Source: Mycobacterium sp. (GTDB lineage Bacteria; Actinomycetota; Actinomycetes; Mycobacteriales; Mycobacteriaceae). From it: a DNA stretch of 64,000 bases. The stretch is from contig JAGQTV010000009.1 in assembly GCA_020438845.1 (NCBI GenBank), positions 1 through 64,000 on the forward strand, written 5' to 3'. Below the pieces are notes generated by a model that was not told the origin of the DNA, searched no databases, and saw only the letters and a list, made by a program, of their open reading frames with translations. Positions 29,437 through 38,105 of the stretch are shown here, piece after piece; position 1 is the stretch's first letter, and every line of letters begins with the position of its first letter. Made by a program: the position numbers and the translations under genes.

Positions 29437-30488
29437 ACCGACCAGCGGGCGAAGCCTTGCCGCGGCGGAAGGCGGACGCCCAACCTGTTGGCCAGGCGGT
29501 AGCCCGTGCCGGCCAGCTCACGAATCCGGTCCGGCCGCATGCCCGACTGCAGCGCGGTGTCGAGCATTCCGGCCATCCGGTGATTGGGTTCAGCCCGAAG
29601 CGCCGCCGCCAACGAGATCCCCGCCAGCGGGCCGTCGCCACGCGCATACGCCGAAAAGGCCAGCAGAACAAGCGCTTCCACCCGCCAGGGCTCAGGAAGG
29701 GTGCGGGCCAACACAGCCCACAACATCTCGGCCTGACCAGCGTCGACGCCGACGGCCAACGCGTACAGCGTGTCGCGAACCGCCACGTCGGTCAACGCAC
29801 AGGCCAGCGCAGCGACCTCGTCGTCACCGAGTGGAACGCCCCGGCAAACCCGGGCGGCCGCGCCGATCGCAGCCTCCACATCCCGCCGACCGCAGCCGTC
29901 GGGATCGGCACGCCAGTCGGCCTCCCGGCGTGCCGACTGGGCCCGGAGGAGGTCCACCAGTCCAGCAGACCGGACCGGATCAACCGGCGCGACGACGCCC
30001 TGCAGGTCGGCACGTCGCTCATAGAGCCGGCGGCCCTCGAAGACGGCCGCCGCAGCCAACGGCGACGCACTCGGATCTTCGACCGCGCCTGTGCCTCCGC
30101 AACCGTCAACACAGTGCCAGCTGCCTCCCGCCGCTACCCGGTCAACGACGTAGGAAGCGGAGACCTCAAGGTCCCGGTCGGCCAACGCCGACTTCAGGGC
30201 CTCGCATAACTGCCGATGTTCGTCGTTACACATCGGGCATAGCGCGCCATCAGCATCGACGATCACCGCAACCACTGCGTCTGCACCGGAGGCGACGACC
30301 ACCTCCCCCAGTTGGTTGACGCCGTCAGCCAGGTCGGTCGACAGATCAGCACGAATGACCCCGCCCATCCTGCCCCCTTCCAGACCAACAAGGACCAGGG
30401 ACTGTTCGGGTACGAAACCGAGCACCGCGGGTAGGGCAGCGATCAGGGCGCCAGGACTGGCGGCTCGATACTCATGGTGTTTTGTCAT
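29433..30488 (-). CDS. DUF4192 family protein
   Basis: 351-residue soluble protein (Rv2712c type) with conserved ALIAALPAVLGFVPEQSLVLVGL near the N-terminus; a CPMC pair near residues 84-87 and a CGG segment near 124 are possible metal ligands. Function unknown. Ends convergently on ideR with a four-base overlap. In M. tuberculosis sthA lies next; here it is absent. Confidence 0.82.
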   Translation of the reverse strand: MTKHHEYRAASPGALIAALPAVLGFVPEQSLVLVGLEGGRMGGVIRADLSTDLADGVNQLGEVVVASGADAVVAVIVDADGALCPMCNDEHRQLCEALKSALADRDLEVSASYVVDRVAAGGSWHCVDGCGGTGAVEDPSASPLAAAAVFEGRRLYERRADLQGVVAPVDPVRSAGLVDLLRAQSARREADWRADPDGCGRRDVEAAIGAAARVCRGVPLGDDEVAALACALTDVAVRDTLYALAVGVDAGQAEMLWAVLARTLPEPWRVEALVLLAFSAYARGDGPLAGISLAAALRAEPNHRMAGMLDTALQSGMRPDRIRELAGTGYRLANRLGVRLPPRQGFARWSV

Positions 30489-30657
30489 GCCTCGACGCTG
30501 TCAAGCGCCACCGTCAGCGGGGCGTCCGGTGAGCCCAAGGGAAGTGCGGGGTGTCAATCAAGTCGCGACTGTGGACCGCATCACGGACAATAGAGGGAAC
30601 GAGCACCGTCGCTGACGCGTTGTACGACGTGGGCGGAGCACGCAAGGAGGACCACCC

Positions 30658-31629
30658 ATGACCGACCACCAAGGCAACGAATACACCCCCGATCAGCAAC
30701 CAGAACAGATTTACGAGCTCGAGGCCACGGCCCCCCAGCTGTCATCATCGGATGGGCGCGGGCCGGTGCTGATCCATGCCCTCGAAGGCTTCTCCGACGC
30801 CGGCCATGCCGTTCGGCTGGCCGCCGATCATCTCAAGAGCTGCCTGGACAGCGACCTTGTGGCCTCGTTCGCTATCGACGACCTGCTGGATTATCGGTCC
30901 CGGCGGCCAATGATGACGTTCAAGACCGACCATTTCACCGATTACGCCGAACCCCAACTCAACCTCTACGCACTTCGAGACAGCGTCGGCACCCCGTTTC
31001 TGCTGCTGGCTGGACTAGAGCCGGATCTGCAATGGGAGCGTTTCGTCAGTGCCGTTCGGCTTCTGGCCGAGCGGCTGGGCGTGCGCCAGACCATAGGTTT
31101 GGGCACGATTCCGATGGCCGTGCCGCACACACGCCCGGTCAGCATGACCGCCCACTCCAATAACCGCGAACTGATCGCCGACCACCAACCGTGGATCGGC
31201 GAGGTCCAGGTTCCCAGCAGCGCATCCAACCTGCTGGAGTATCGGATGGCCCAGCACGGCCACGACGCAGTCGGCTTCACTGTGCACGTGCCGCATTACC
31301 TGGCCCAGACCGACTACCCCGCCGCAGCTGAGGCGTTGCTCGAGCAGGTGGCCAAGTGCGCCTCACTGCGGTTGCCCTTGGGCGCTCTCACTGAGGAAAG
31401 CAAGATCGTGCACGCCAAGATCAACGAGCAGGTCGAGGGCTCCGCCGAGATCGCCCAGGTCGTCGAGGCGCTCGAGCGCCAGTATGACGCGTTCGTTTCA
31501 GCACAGGCGAACCGTTCACTTTTGGCCCGGGACGAAGACCTCCCCAGCGGCGATGAACTCGGCGCGGAGTTTGAACGGTTCCTGGCTGAGCACGCCGAGG
31601 AGTTCAAAGAAGGCGACGACAACGCCTGA
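30658..31629 (+). CDS. PAC2 family (proteasome-assembly-chaperone-like) protein
   Basis: 323-residue cytoplasmic protein (Rv2714 type). PAC2 fold signatures: VLIHALEGFSDAGHAVRLAA near the N-terminus, then LLAGLEPDLQWERFV and GFTVHVPHYLAQTDYP. Mycobacteria have a proteasome, but a role in its assembly is not established for this family. The AAGGAGG ribosome site ends about 7 bp before the ATG. The 169 bp upstream are a divergent spacer with no other gene. Confidence 0.88.
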   Translation: MTDHQGNEYTPDQQPEQIYELEATAPQLSSSDGRGPVLIHALEGFSDAGHAVRLAADHLKSCLDSDLVASFAIDDLLDYRSRRPMMTFKTDHFTDYAEPQLNLYALRDSVGTPFLLLAGLEPDLQWERFVSAVRLLAERLGVRQTIGLGTIPMAVPHTRPVSMTAHSNNRELIADHQPWIGEVQVPSSASNLLEYRMAQHGHDAVGFTVHVPHYLAQTDYPAAAEALLEQVAKCASLRLPLGALTEESKIVHAKINEQVEGSAEIAQVVEALERQYDAFVSAQANRSLLARDEDLPSGDELGAEFERFLAEHAEEFKEGDDNA

Positions 31630-31657
31630 GCAAATCCACCTGGTCAGACCACCGCGC

Positions 31658-32119
31658 CTATGGGGCGCCAACCCCGCGCAGCGCACGAAGTGCCTCGATC
31701 TCGCGCTCGAAATCCTCAGCTGAGGAGAACGAGCGGTATACCGACGCAAACCTCAGATACGCCACCTCGTCGAGTTCTCGAAGCGGACCCAGAATAGCCA
31801 AGCCCACGTCATGGCTCGGGACCTCCGGCGAACCGGTAGCCCGCACTGCATCCTCGACCTGCTGAGCGAGCAGATTGAGCGCATCGTCATCCACCTGCCG
31901 CCCCTGGCAGGCGCGCCGAACGCCGCTGATCACCTTCTCGCGGCTAAACGGTTCCGTCACCCCGCTGCGCTTGACTACCGCCAGGATCGCGCTCTCAACC
32001 GTCGTAAACCTGCGACCACACTCCGGGCAGGCGCGGCGTCGGCGGATCGCCTGACCCTCGTCCGTCTCCCTGGAGTCGACCACCCGGGAGTCGGGATGGC
32101 GGCAAAAGGGACAGTGCAC
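31658..32119 (-). CDS. nrdR: Transcriptional repressor NrdR
   Basis: 153-residue nucleotide-sensing repressor of ribonucleotide reductase genes. Zinc ribbon Cys3, Cys6, Cys31, Cys34 (VHCPFCRH ... [10 protein letters not shown]), followed by the ATP-cone domain ([20 protein letters not shown]). GTG 32119 is the conserved start; the open frame upstream is shadow sequence. Lies 152 bp downstream of chiZ, same strand. Confidence 0.96.
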   Translation of the reverse strand: MHCPFCRHPDSRVVDSRETDEGQAIRRRRACPECGRRFTTVESAILAVVKRSGVTEPFSREKVISGVRRACQGRQVDDDALNLLAQQVEDAVRATGSPEVPSHDVGLAILGPLRELDEVAYLRFASVYRSFSSAEDFEREIEALRALRGVGAP

Positions 32120-32271
32120 GACCTTTGCCTCCCTGACTCCAGAACACGGCGCCACAAACGCCCGGAACCAATGAGAGCCTACCCGCGACTCCCCCGCAGC
32201 TGCCATCGGAGCGGGGAGAGCGCTACCGAACGTGGGAGAAACCATTTCACCGGGCATCGAGCAAAACCGAA

Positions 32272-32826
32272 CTAGCCGACGGGAGTGATGAGAGTCTGCC
32301 CTGGGCCGATTTCCACCGACTCCAGATTGTTGAGATCCCGGATCCGCTCGACCACTTGGCCGACCGGAGAACCCGGGGCCATGCGGCCTGCTACCTGCTG
32401 CAAGGTCTCCCCCGCCTGGACCCGAACGACGGCCAGCCGGTCTGGCACGGATTGCGATCCGGCCGCTGCGCCACCGCTGACATGCGCGATCCAGCCGAGC
32501 CACAGAGTGATCAACGCCGCCAGGAAGGCAACCGCCAGAGTCGCCGAGTTGCTGACCGCGCGACGCGGGGAGTGTCGCACACGAGAGACCGGGATACCTG
32601 TACCCCGATAAGTCAGTGGAGCCACCGCTGGCCTCGCCGCTACATTCGTCACCGGCGGCCTCGTCGAACGGGTTGCCGACGCCGGCCCTGTCAGGCCGGA
32701 ACGAGCCCGCCTGGGATGAGGCGCGGCGACGCGGCCGACCCTGGCCTGCGGCCTGCCGCCCGATCGCGATTCCTCGAGGTACTGCAGCTCCAGCCAATTG
32801 CCCTGCCGGTCATCCAGAACCGTCAT
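32272..32826 (-). CDS. chiZ: LysM-domain membrane protein ChiZ (SOS-linked)
   Basis: 184-residue single-pass membrane protein (Rv2719c type) reported to slow division after DNA damage. A long basic/Pro-Ala cytoplasmic N-terminus precedes one helix ([19 protein letters not shown]), then an external LysM domain ([20 protein letters not shown] ... [13 protein letters not shown]). Divergent from lexA with LexA-type boxes between them. ATG 32826 with GGGAGGAGTT upstream. The reported cell-wall hydrolase activity is not evident from a catalytic motif. Confidence 0.88.
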   Translation of the reverse strand: MTVLDDRQGNWLELQYLEESRSGGRPQARVGRVAAPHPRRARSGLTGPASATRSTRPPVTNVAARPAVAPLTYRGTGIPVSRVRHSPRRAVSNSATLAVAFLAALITLWLGWIAHVSGGAAAGSQSVPDRLAVVRVQAGETLQQVAGRMAPGSPVGQVVERIRDLNNLESVEIGPGQTLITPVG

Positions 32827-32858
32827 GTCCAACTCCTCCCGACTCTATTCGCTCTAGT

Positions 32859-32876
32859 GTTCGAACCGTACTCGAT
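32859..32876. promoter_or_regulatory. Possible LexA half-site upstream of chiZ
   Basis: GTTCGAAC at 32859-32866 continues as TCGAAC-CGTA-CTCGAT (32861-32876), one good half of the mycobacterial SOS box TCGAAC-N4-GTTCGA, 35-50 bp from the chiZ ATG. A second TTCGAA core lies at 32883-32888. Confidence 0.5.
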
Positions 32877-32980
32877 CATTCGTTCGAATCCCGAACATTT
32901 GAGCGAGCGTGTCACGAGGATAAGAGAGCCCACCGACAACAACTGCGACCTCGCCGGCGATTGCGACCCAGCCGACACGG

Positions 32981-32996
32981 TCGAACAAATGTTTGA
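32981..32996. promoter_or_regulatory. LexA binding site (SOS box) upstream of lexA
   Basis: TCGAAC-AAAT-GTTTGA matches the mycobacterial SOS consensus TCGAAC-N4-GTTCGA at 11 of 12 defined positions and ends 32 bp before the lexA ATG, as expected for autoregulation. Confidence 0.85.
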
Positions 32997-33028
32997 TTAT
33001 CTCGCCGATTCGGATTAGATTCGGCGCT

Positions 33029-33721
33029 ATGAGCGACAGGACATCGGAGACTGGTAGCGCACGACAAACCGATTCAGGTCTGACCGAACGGCAGCGCACC
33101 ATCCTCGAGGTGATCCGCGCGTCCGTCGTCAGCAGGGGTTACCCACCCAGCATCCGCGAGATCGGCGATGCTGTCGGGCTGACCTCGACGTCGTCAGTGG
33201 CTCATCAACTACGAACTCTGGAGCGCAAAGGTTACCTGCGGCGCGACCCTAATCGCCCCCGGGCGGTCGACGTTCGCGGCGCAGACGACGGAGGGAACGC
33301 CGCGACCTCGGTGAGCACCGATGTGGCCGGTTCCGACGCTCTCCCCGAACCTACCTACGTGCCGGTCCTGGGCAGAATCGCGGCTGGTGGTCCGATACTG
33401 GCCGAGGAAGCGGTCGAGGATGTCTTCCCCCTGCCTCGTGAACTGGTTGGAGAAGGCTCGCTCTTTCTACTGAAAGTGGTCGGCGAGTCGATGATCGACG
33501 CAGCGATATGCGACGGCGATTGGGTCGTCGTGCGCCAGCAGCACGTAGCCGACAATGGCGACATCGTCGCGGCGATGATCGACGGCGAGGCCACCGTGAA
33601 GACTTTCAAGAAGACCAGCAATCAGGTTTGGCTCATGCCGCACAACCCGGTATTCGACCCCATTCCCGGCAATAGCGCAGTCATCCTCGGCAAGGTCGTC
33701 ACCGTAATCCGCAAAGTTTGA
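33029..33721 (+). CDS. lexA: SOS repressor LexA
   Basis: 230-residue repressor of DNA damage genes, inactivated by RecA-stimulated self-cleavage. N-terminal winged helix ([24 protein letters not shown]), cleavage bond Ala119-Gly120 in RIAAGGP, catalytic Ser154 in VGESM and Lys191 in ATVKTF. ATG 33029 is the conserved start; an SOS box lies upstream. Divergent from chiZ. Confidence 0.98.
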   Translation: MSDRTSETGSARQTDSGLTERQRTILEVIRASVVSRGYPPSIREIGDAVGLTSTSSVAHQLRTLERKGYLRRDPNRPRAVDVRGADDGGNAATSVSTDVAGSDALPEPTYVPVLGRIAAGGPILAEEAVEDVFPLPRELVGEGSLFLLKVVGESMIDAAICDGDWVVVRQQHVADNGDIVAAMIDGEATVKTFKKTSNQVWLMPHNPVFDPIPGNSAVILGKVVTVIRKV

Positions 33722-33771
33722 CCCAGGGCTGACGGTCGACCCGTGATCGATGTTGTTGGGGAGCCCGATCC

Positions 33772-35889
33772 CTACTCCGGCGCCTTAACGAAGCCATTGG
33801 CGCGCGCCAGTTCCTCGGTCGCGAACCACACTTCCGGCAGGGTGTTGTCGTACAGAACCGATTCCGGCGTGTAATACAGGCCCGAATGGGTGTTGGCCTT
33901 GATGACATACCCCTCCGGCGCCTGATACGGGTCAGCCAGGGGCAAATGAATTGCCGGGCGCCACGGCTCGTGACCCGCGTCGACGTCACCGTTCTCGGAA
34001 GCCGAGGTCTCCAGCGGTGCCTCATCCTCCGCCGGCTCGACCTGCTCGGTTTCCTCGGCGGTGATTGTCACTTCTTCGACAACCTCGTCCTGGTAGCGGA
34101 GATCGGACTCTCCTCCACGGTGGTCACTCTGCTCGCCGGCATCCTGCTCCGTGTCGCTCCACCAACTCGGCGAGGGCTCAGCCGCATGCCGCCGACGGGG
34201 AACGGCGATATCGTCCAGATCCAGTCGCCACATCGAGGCACCCGCCTCGACGGTGTGACGTCCGGAGTCCGATTCCGCGTCCCACCCCCGGTCAGCAGTG
34301 GTCTCCGCCGAACCAAAATCGGTGAGGTTGGCGGCGGACGGGATACGAGTCGGGGCGGTGTCGATCTTGTCCTCGTCGCTGTCGAAGCCGACGTCCTCGC
34401 CGGTCGGGGGCGACCAGTTGAAACCGGATGCTTGCGCCCCCTCCGAGCCAACGTCGGGGCCCTGGTAGCGAGCGCGTACAGGACCTTCGCCAGGCCAACG
34501 GTCCCCATTGGGGGCCGCTCCGTGGCGTTCCGCTACCTCGTGCGAGCCTCCCCGACGTTGCGCCCAGAGCGCCAGAAGGCCGAGCAGCAGCAAGACCGGA
34601 ATGATGATCGCCAACCACCACCAGTGCCATCCGGAGGTCTTGGCAGGCTTGGCGGCCGGCGTTGTCCCAGCAGGCGTTTGACCCATCGCGTCCGGGATCT
34701 CCAGCCCTGACAGGCTCGAGGCCAGGCTCGGCGGCTTGCTGCTGAATTCTTTGGACGCACTATTCCAAGACAGTTCGCCACCGCTGAAGTTCTGGGTGAC
34801 GGTGTCGCCCTGGACACTCTCTTCGCCAGTCGGCACCCCCAGCGCGCCGGTGGCCCCGCCCAGCTTGTCCCAAGCGGCGTTGATCGCACCCCGCACGACG
34901 ATTGCGCCGTTGTCGGGGGTCCAGAAGATGACTGGCTTGTCCGGTGCGCTGAAGGCGCTGACCCTGCTGTTGGGCACACCTCCCTCGGTTTCGACGCCGA
35001 CGGGGAAGCCGAGGTCCCCGGTCGGGCCGCCCAACGACTCGTACTTGGACAGAATCGCTCCAGTCACGGCGTGCGCGCCAGTAGCCGGCGAGTAGAAGAT
35101 CTTGCCGCTCGCGTAGTCTTGCGCAGCGCCGCCGTCACCGACTGCGGTCTGCTCGCCCTGGCGCGCGCCGAGCGGGCCGCCGAGCCCACCGGTCGCCCGC
35201 CACGCCTGGTTGATGAGAGTGGTCGGATCCGTCGGCACCTCCAGGCCACCGAGCTCGTCGGCGAAGGACGGCGGATCACTGGTGAAGGTCTTGGAGGCGG
35301 TGTTCCACGACAACTCACCGCCGGTGAACTTCTGGCTGATCACGTCGCCGTCGTAACGCTCGTCCTCAACCGGTACGCCCAGTGCCCCCGCAGAGCCGCC
35401 GAGCTTGTCCCAGGCCACGTTGATCGCCCCGCGTACCGCCCAGGCCCCAGTGTCCGGCGTCCAGAAGATGGCGGGTTTGTCGCTGGCACTGAACGTGCTG
35501 ACCCGGCTATCAGGTCCGACCAAACCGGCCACCTCGTTGATGGTCGGGAAGCCAAGATCACTGTCCGCTGGCCCGCCTAGCGACTCGTACTTGTTCAGAA
35601 TGTCGCCGTAGATGAGGTGGGCGCCGGTCTCCGGGGTGAAGAAGATCTTGCCCTCGGAGAACTTCTCGCCGTAGCCCGAACCGACTTCGAAAACATCGCC
35701 GTCGCGGTTACCGACCGGTGAGTCGGCCCCTCCTGCGGCCTGCCAGGCCTGGTTGATCGCGTCCGCGGCATCGCTCTCCGGCGAGGCGATCGCATCGGGC
35801 ACCACCAAGGCCGCCACAGCGATCGTGGCCGCCACACCGAGGGTCATACGCCTGGCAGTCCCTACGAGACTTTTCCCGAGCCGCGTCAT
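33772..35889 (-). CDS. LGFP-repeat envelope protein with transmembrane helix and C-terminal sunset-like domain
   Basis: 705-residue membrane protein (Rv2721c type). Signal peptide 1-36 (MTLGVAATIAVAALVV, cleavage near AIASPE). Two tandem exported modules (about 44-202 and 222-384), each with LGFP repeats (LGFPT, LGVPV, LGFPV, LGVPT) that bind cell-wall glycan in related proteins. One helix at 421-443, then an acidic, probably cytoplasmic linker and a conserved C-terminal module (656-705, EGYVIKANTHSGLYYTP ... EVWFATEELARANGF) resembling the actinobacterial sunset domain. The duplication of the modules is visible at protein level. Possible wall anchor or sensor. Confidence 0.85.
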   Translation of the reverse strand: MTRLGKSLVGTARRMTLGVAATIAVAALVVPDAIASPESDAADAINQAWQAAGGADSPVGNRDGDVFEVGSGYGEKFSEGKIFFTPETGAHLIYGDILNKYESLGGPADSDLGFPTINEVAGLVGPDSRVSTFSASDKPAIFWTPDTGAWAVRGAINVAWDKLGGSAGALGVPVEDERYDGDVISQKFTGGELSWNTASKTFTSDPPSFADELGGLEVPTDPTTLINQAWRATGGLGGPLGARQGEQTAVGDGGAAQDYASGKIFYSPATGAHAVTGAILSKYESLGGPTGDLGFPVGVETEGGVPNSRVSAFSAPDKPVIFWTPDNGAIVVRGAINAAWDKLGGATGALGVPTGEESVQGDTVTQNFSGGELSWNSASKEFSSKPPSLASSLSGLEIPDAMGQTPAGTTPAAKPAKTSGWHWWWLAIIIPVLLLLGLLALWAQRRGGSHEVAERHGAAPNGDRWPGEGPVRARYQGPDVGSEGAQASGFNWSPPTGEDVGFDSDEDKIDTAPTRIPSAANLTDFGSAETTADRGWDAESDSGRHTVEAGASMWRLDLDDIAVPRRRHAAEPSPSWWSDTEQDAGEQSDHRGGESDLRYQDEVVEEVTITAEETEQVEPAEDEAPLETSASENGDVDAGHEPWRPAIHLPLADPYQAPEGYVIKANTHSGLYYTPESVLYDNTLPEVWFATEELARANGFVKAPE

Positions 35890-36084
35890 TGAATGTCTCC
35901 CGAAATCCGTTTTGCACGCCGTTGCCGAACCGCATCAACCTCAAGTATCGGTTAACGGTTACACATTTCCGCGACAGCTAACCACGACACGCGGTATTGA
36001 TCGACCTCGGCATCCAAATCGAGATTGAAACCGAATTGATTCGAAATAGCCGAAAGCCGTCCTAAAGACACACAATCGCGCAGG
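35890..36084. other. AT-richer spacer upstream of the LGFP gene
   Basis: The 195 bp between fadE20 (its 3' end) and the LGFP gene (its 5' end) is clearly AT-richer than the surroundings. It has no ORF. GTAACCGTTAACC on the minus strand (about 35947-35962) is a direct repeat of TAACC that could be a regulator site for the LGFP gene. In M. tuberculosis two genes lie here; none remain. Confidence 0.5.
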
Positions 36085-37245
36085 TCAGACCCCTAAACCA
36101 CGTCCGATAATCTCTTTCATGATCTCGGTGGTCCCTCCGTAGATCGTCTGCACGCGGGCATCGAGGAACGCTCGGGCGACGTTGTATTCGCGCATGTAGC
36201 CGTATCCACCGTGTAACTGCAGACAGCGGTCGATGAGCCGAACTTGGGCCTCGGTTGTCCACCATTTGGCCATTGCCGCCTGCTCGACGGTGAGCTTCTC
36301 GTCCATGTGCAACTTGATGAATTCATCGACCATGATGCGCACGGCGGTGGTTTCGGTCGCTAGTTCGGCGAGCATGAAGCGACTGTTCTGAAACGATCCG
36401 ATGGGTTTTCCGAAAGCCTTGCGTTCCTTGGCATATTGCAGCGTTTCCTCGAGCACTGACTCCATTGCCGCAGCGGCCATTATCGCGATGGAAATTCGCT
36501 CCTGGGGCAGGTTCTGCATGAGATAGATAAATCCCATGCCCTCCTCGCCGAGGAGGTTCTCGACGGGAACGTGCACATCGGTGAACGACAGTTCGGCAGT
36601 ATCCTGGGCGTCCAGTCCAACCTTGTCTAAATGCCGACCGCGCTCAAATCCAGGCATACCGCGTTCTACGGCGAGTAGAGAGAAACCTTGCGCTCCCTTA
36701 TCAGGGTTGGTTTGAGCAACGACGATCACCAGATCTGCATTGATCCCGTTGGTGATGAACGTCTTGGACCCGTTGAGGATGTAGTGATCACCTTCGCGAA
36801 CCGCGCGCGTCTTGATCCCCTGCAAGTCGCTACCTGTGCCGGGTTCAGTCATCGCGATCGCCGTGATCATCTCCCCGGTGCAGAACTGCGGTAGCCAGCG
36901 TTGCTTCTGTTCCTCGTTGGCCAGGCGCAGAAGGTACGGAGCTACGACGTCATTGTGCAGGGAGAACCCCAAGCCGCTATAGCGGCCCGCTACCGTCTCC
37001 TCCACGACGATCGTGTTGTAGCGAAAATCCGGGTCACCGCCACCGCCATACTCCTCGGGCACCGCCATGCCCAGAAAGCCCTGCTTGCCGGCCTCTAGCC
37101 ACACTCCGCGGTCAACGATCTTGTCCTTCTCCCACTGGGCGTGGTAGGGCGCGACGTGCTTGTCGAGAAACGCGCGGTAGGACTCCCGGAACAGCTGGTG
37201 TTCGGGCTCGAAGAGGGTGCGCTGGTACTTGACGGCAGTGCCCAT
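36085..37245 (-). CDS. fadE20: Acyl-CoA dehydrogenase FadE20
   Basis: 386-residue FAD enzyme of fatty-acid beta-oxidation (Rv2724c type). Motifs: AIAMTEPGTGSDLQGIKT (substrate/FAD contacts), LPQERISIAI, QLHGGYGYMREY and the catalytic Glu in IYGGTTEIMKEIIGRG near the C-terminus. ATG at 37245 behind GGAAGGT. A TetR-type palindrome 43-62 bp upstream suggests regulation by fatty acids or CoA esters. Substrate chain length not determinable. Confidence 0.95.
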   Translation of the reverse strand: MGTAVKYQRTLFEPEHQLFRESYRAFLDKHVAPYHAQWEKDKIVDRGVWLEAGKQGFLGMAVPEEYGGGGDPDFRYNTIVVEETVAGRYSGLGFSLHNDVVAPYLLRLANEEQKQRWLPQFCTGEMITAIAMTEPGTGSDLQGIKTRAVREGDHYILNGSKTFITNGINADLVIVVAQTNPDKGAQGFSLLAVERGMPGFERGRHLDKVGLDAQDTAELSFTDVHVPVENLLGEEGMGFIYLMQNLPQERISIAIMAAAAMESVLEETLQYAKERKAFGKPIGSFQNSRFMLAELATETTAVRIMVDEFIKLHMDEKLTVEQAAMAKWWTTEAQVRLIDRCLQLHGGYGYMREYNVARAFLDARVQTIYGGTTEIMKEIIGRGLGV

Positions 37246-37287
37246 GGGTTACCTTCCGGGGAGTGATACGTGATCACCCCGAGGATA

Positions 37288-37307
37288 GACCAACCGGATG
37301 GTTGGTC
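37288..37307. promoter_or_regulatory. TetR-family operator upstream of fadE20
   Basis: GACCAACC-GGAT-GGTTGGTC is a perfect 8-bp inverted repeat, matching the ACCAACCGG-type palindromes bound by many TetR regulators of lipid metabolism. It ends 43 bp before the fadE20 ATG. No TetR gene lies in the window. Confidence 0.75.
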
Positions 37308-37334
37308 GTCGTCGGCTACCCTCGGCGATCCGGG

Positions 37335-37559
37335 CTACCGACGGCGCCCGGGTCCTCCGATCCACGGAACGTGCGGCATGTTAGCCGGAGGCGCGACCGT
37401 CCCCGGCCTCGCCTTGATCGACACACTGCCGTTCGTTTGGCAGATGGTCTTGAAGTCGGTGCTCTGGCAGGTCGGTCGAGCGTCGGCGACCGGAGCCGAG
37501 ATAGCCGCGGCGGCCGCCAGTCCCGCGATCAACGCTACTGAGCTGCGACGATGGGTCAT
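37335..37559 (-). CDS. Small secreted protein, unknown
   Basis: 74-residue protein with a clear Sec signal peptide (basic MTHRRSS, hydrophobic VALIAGLAAAAAISA, AxA cleavage near VADA). The mature part is about 46 residues with two cysteines (TCQSTDFKTIC) able to form a small disulfide loop. Function unknown. Lies upstream of fadE20 and after another secreted protein gene, both in the same orientation. Confidence 0.75.
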   Translation of the reverse strand: MTHRRSSVALIAGLAAAAAISAPVADARPTCQSTDFKTICQTNGSVSIKARPGTVAPPANMPHVPWIGGPGRRR

Positions 37560-37594
37560 AGGTTATTCACCTTTCGAGTTGATCGGATTGCCCT

Positions 37595-38026
37595 TTAGGG
37601 GCAGGCGGAGACGACGACGGCGGCCTCGGGGCCGAGCGGCGTGTTGTTGGCCGCAGCGCGGGCAAGCGCGTCCGCCATGGCGGCTTCGACCGTCACGCCG
37701 GCACCGCCGGCCACGACGTCGTTGGAGTCGTCGGCCACGGACACGATGCAAAGGTTGTCGTTGGTGACCTCATCGGCGGTGCATTCCACGCCCCCGGCGG
37801 CTTGGCAGGCCGCAATCACCGCTGCCGAGGCCTCCTCGGCACTGCTACCACTTGCAGTGAAACCATCCAGCTCACCGATGAATGTGCCGGTGCCGACTGC
37901 TTCGTAGATGTCGGCGGAGTTGTCGACGGTTCCGCCCGGACCGCCCGCAAAGGCGTAACCCGTCGAAGCCCCCGCAGCGATCACGCCCGCAACTACGACC
38001 GCCGAAACCAAACGGATGTTGGCCAT
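37595..38026 (-). CDS. Secreted DUF4189-like protein
   Basis: 143-residue protein with signal peptide (IRLVSAVVVAGVIAAGASTGYAFA). The mature part shows AACQAAGG, NLCIVSVADDSND and a final VVVSACP, with cysteines likely paired, resembling DUF4189-type mycobacterial secreted proteins. ATG 38026 follows a good GAGAGGAT site; the longer open frame upstream is discarded. Function unknown; likely lineage-specific at this position between fadE20 and hflX. Confidence 0.72.
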   Translation of the reverse strand: MANIRLVSAVVVAGVIAAGASTGYAFAGGPGGTVDNSADIYEAVGTGTFIGELDGFTASGSSAEEASAAVIAACQAAGGVECTADEVTNDNLCIVSVADDSNDVVAGGAGVTVEAAMADALARAAANNTPLGPEAAVVVSACP

Positions 38027-38105
38027 GCCGATCCTCTCGTCATTGAAGTTCGGGATCAAACTAGCACCGACAGCCCGCACTTGCCGGACGAAGTTGACCG
38101 GCGCG

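Noticed and set aside
35940..35965. MtrA-type binding site before the LGFP gene
   Set aside because: Only TAACC direct repeats are seen; match to a defined MtrA consensus is too weak to list as a site.
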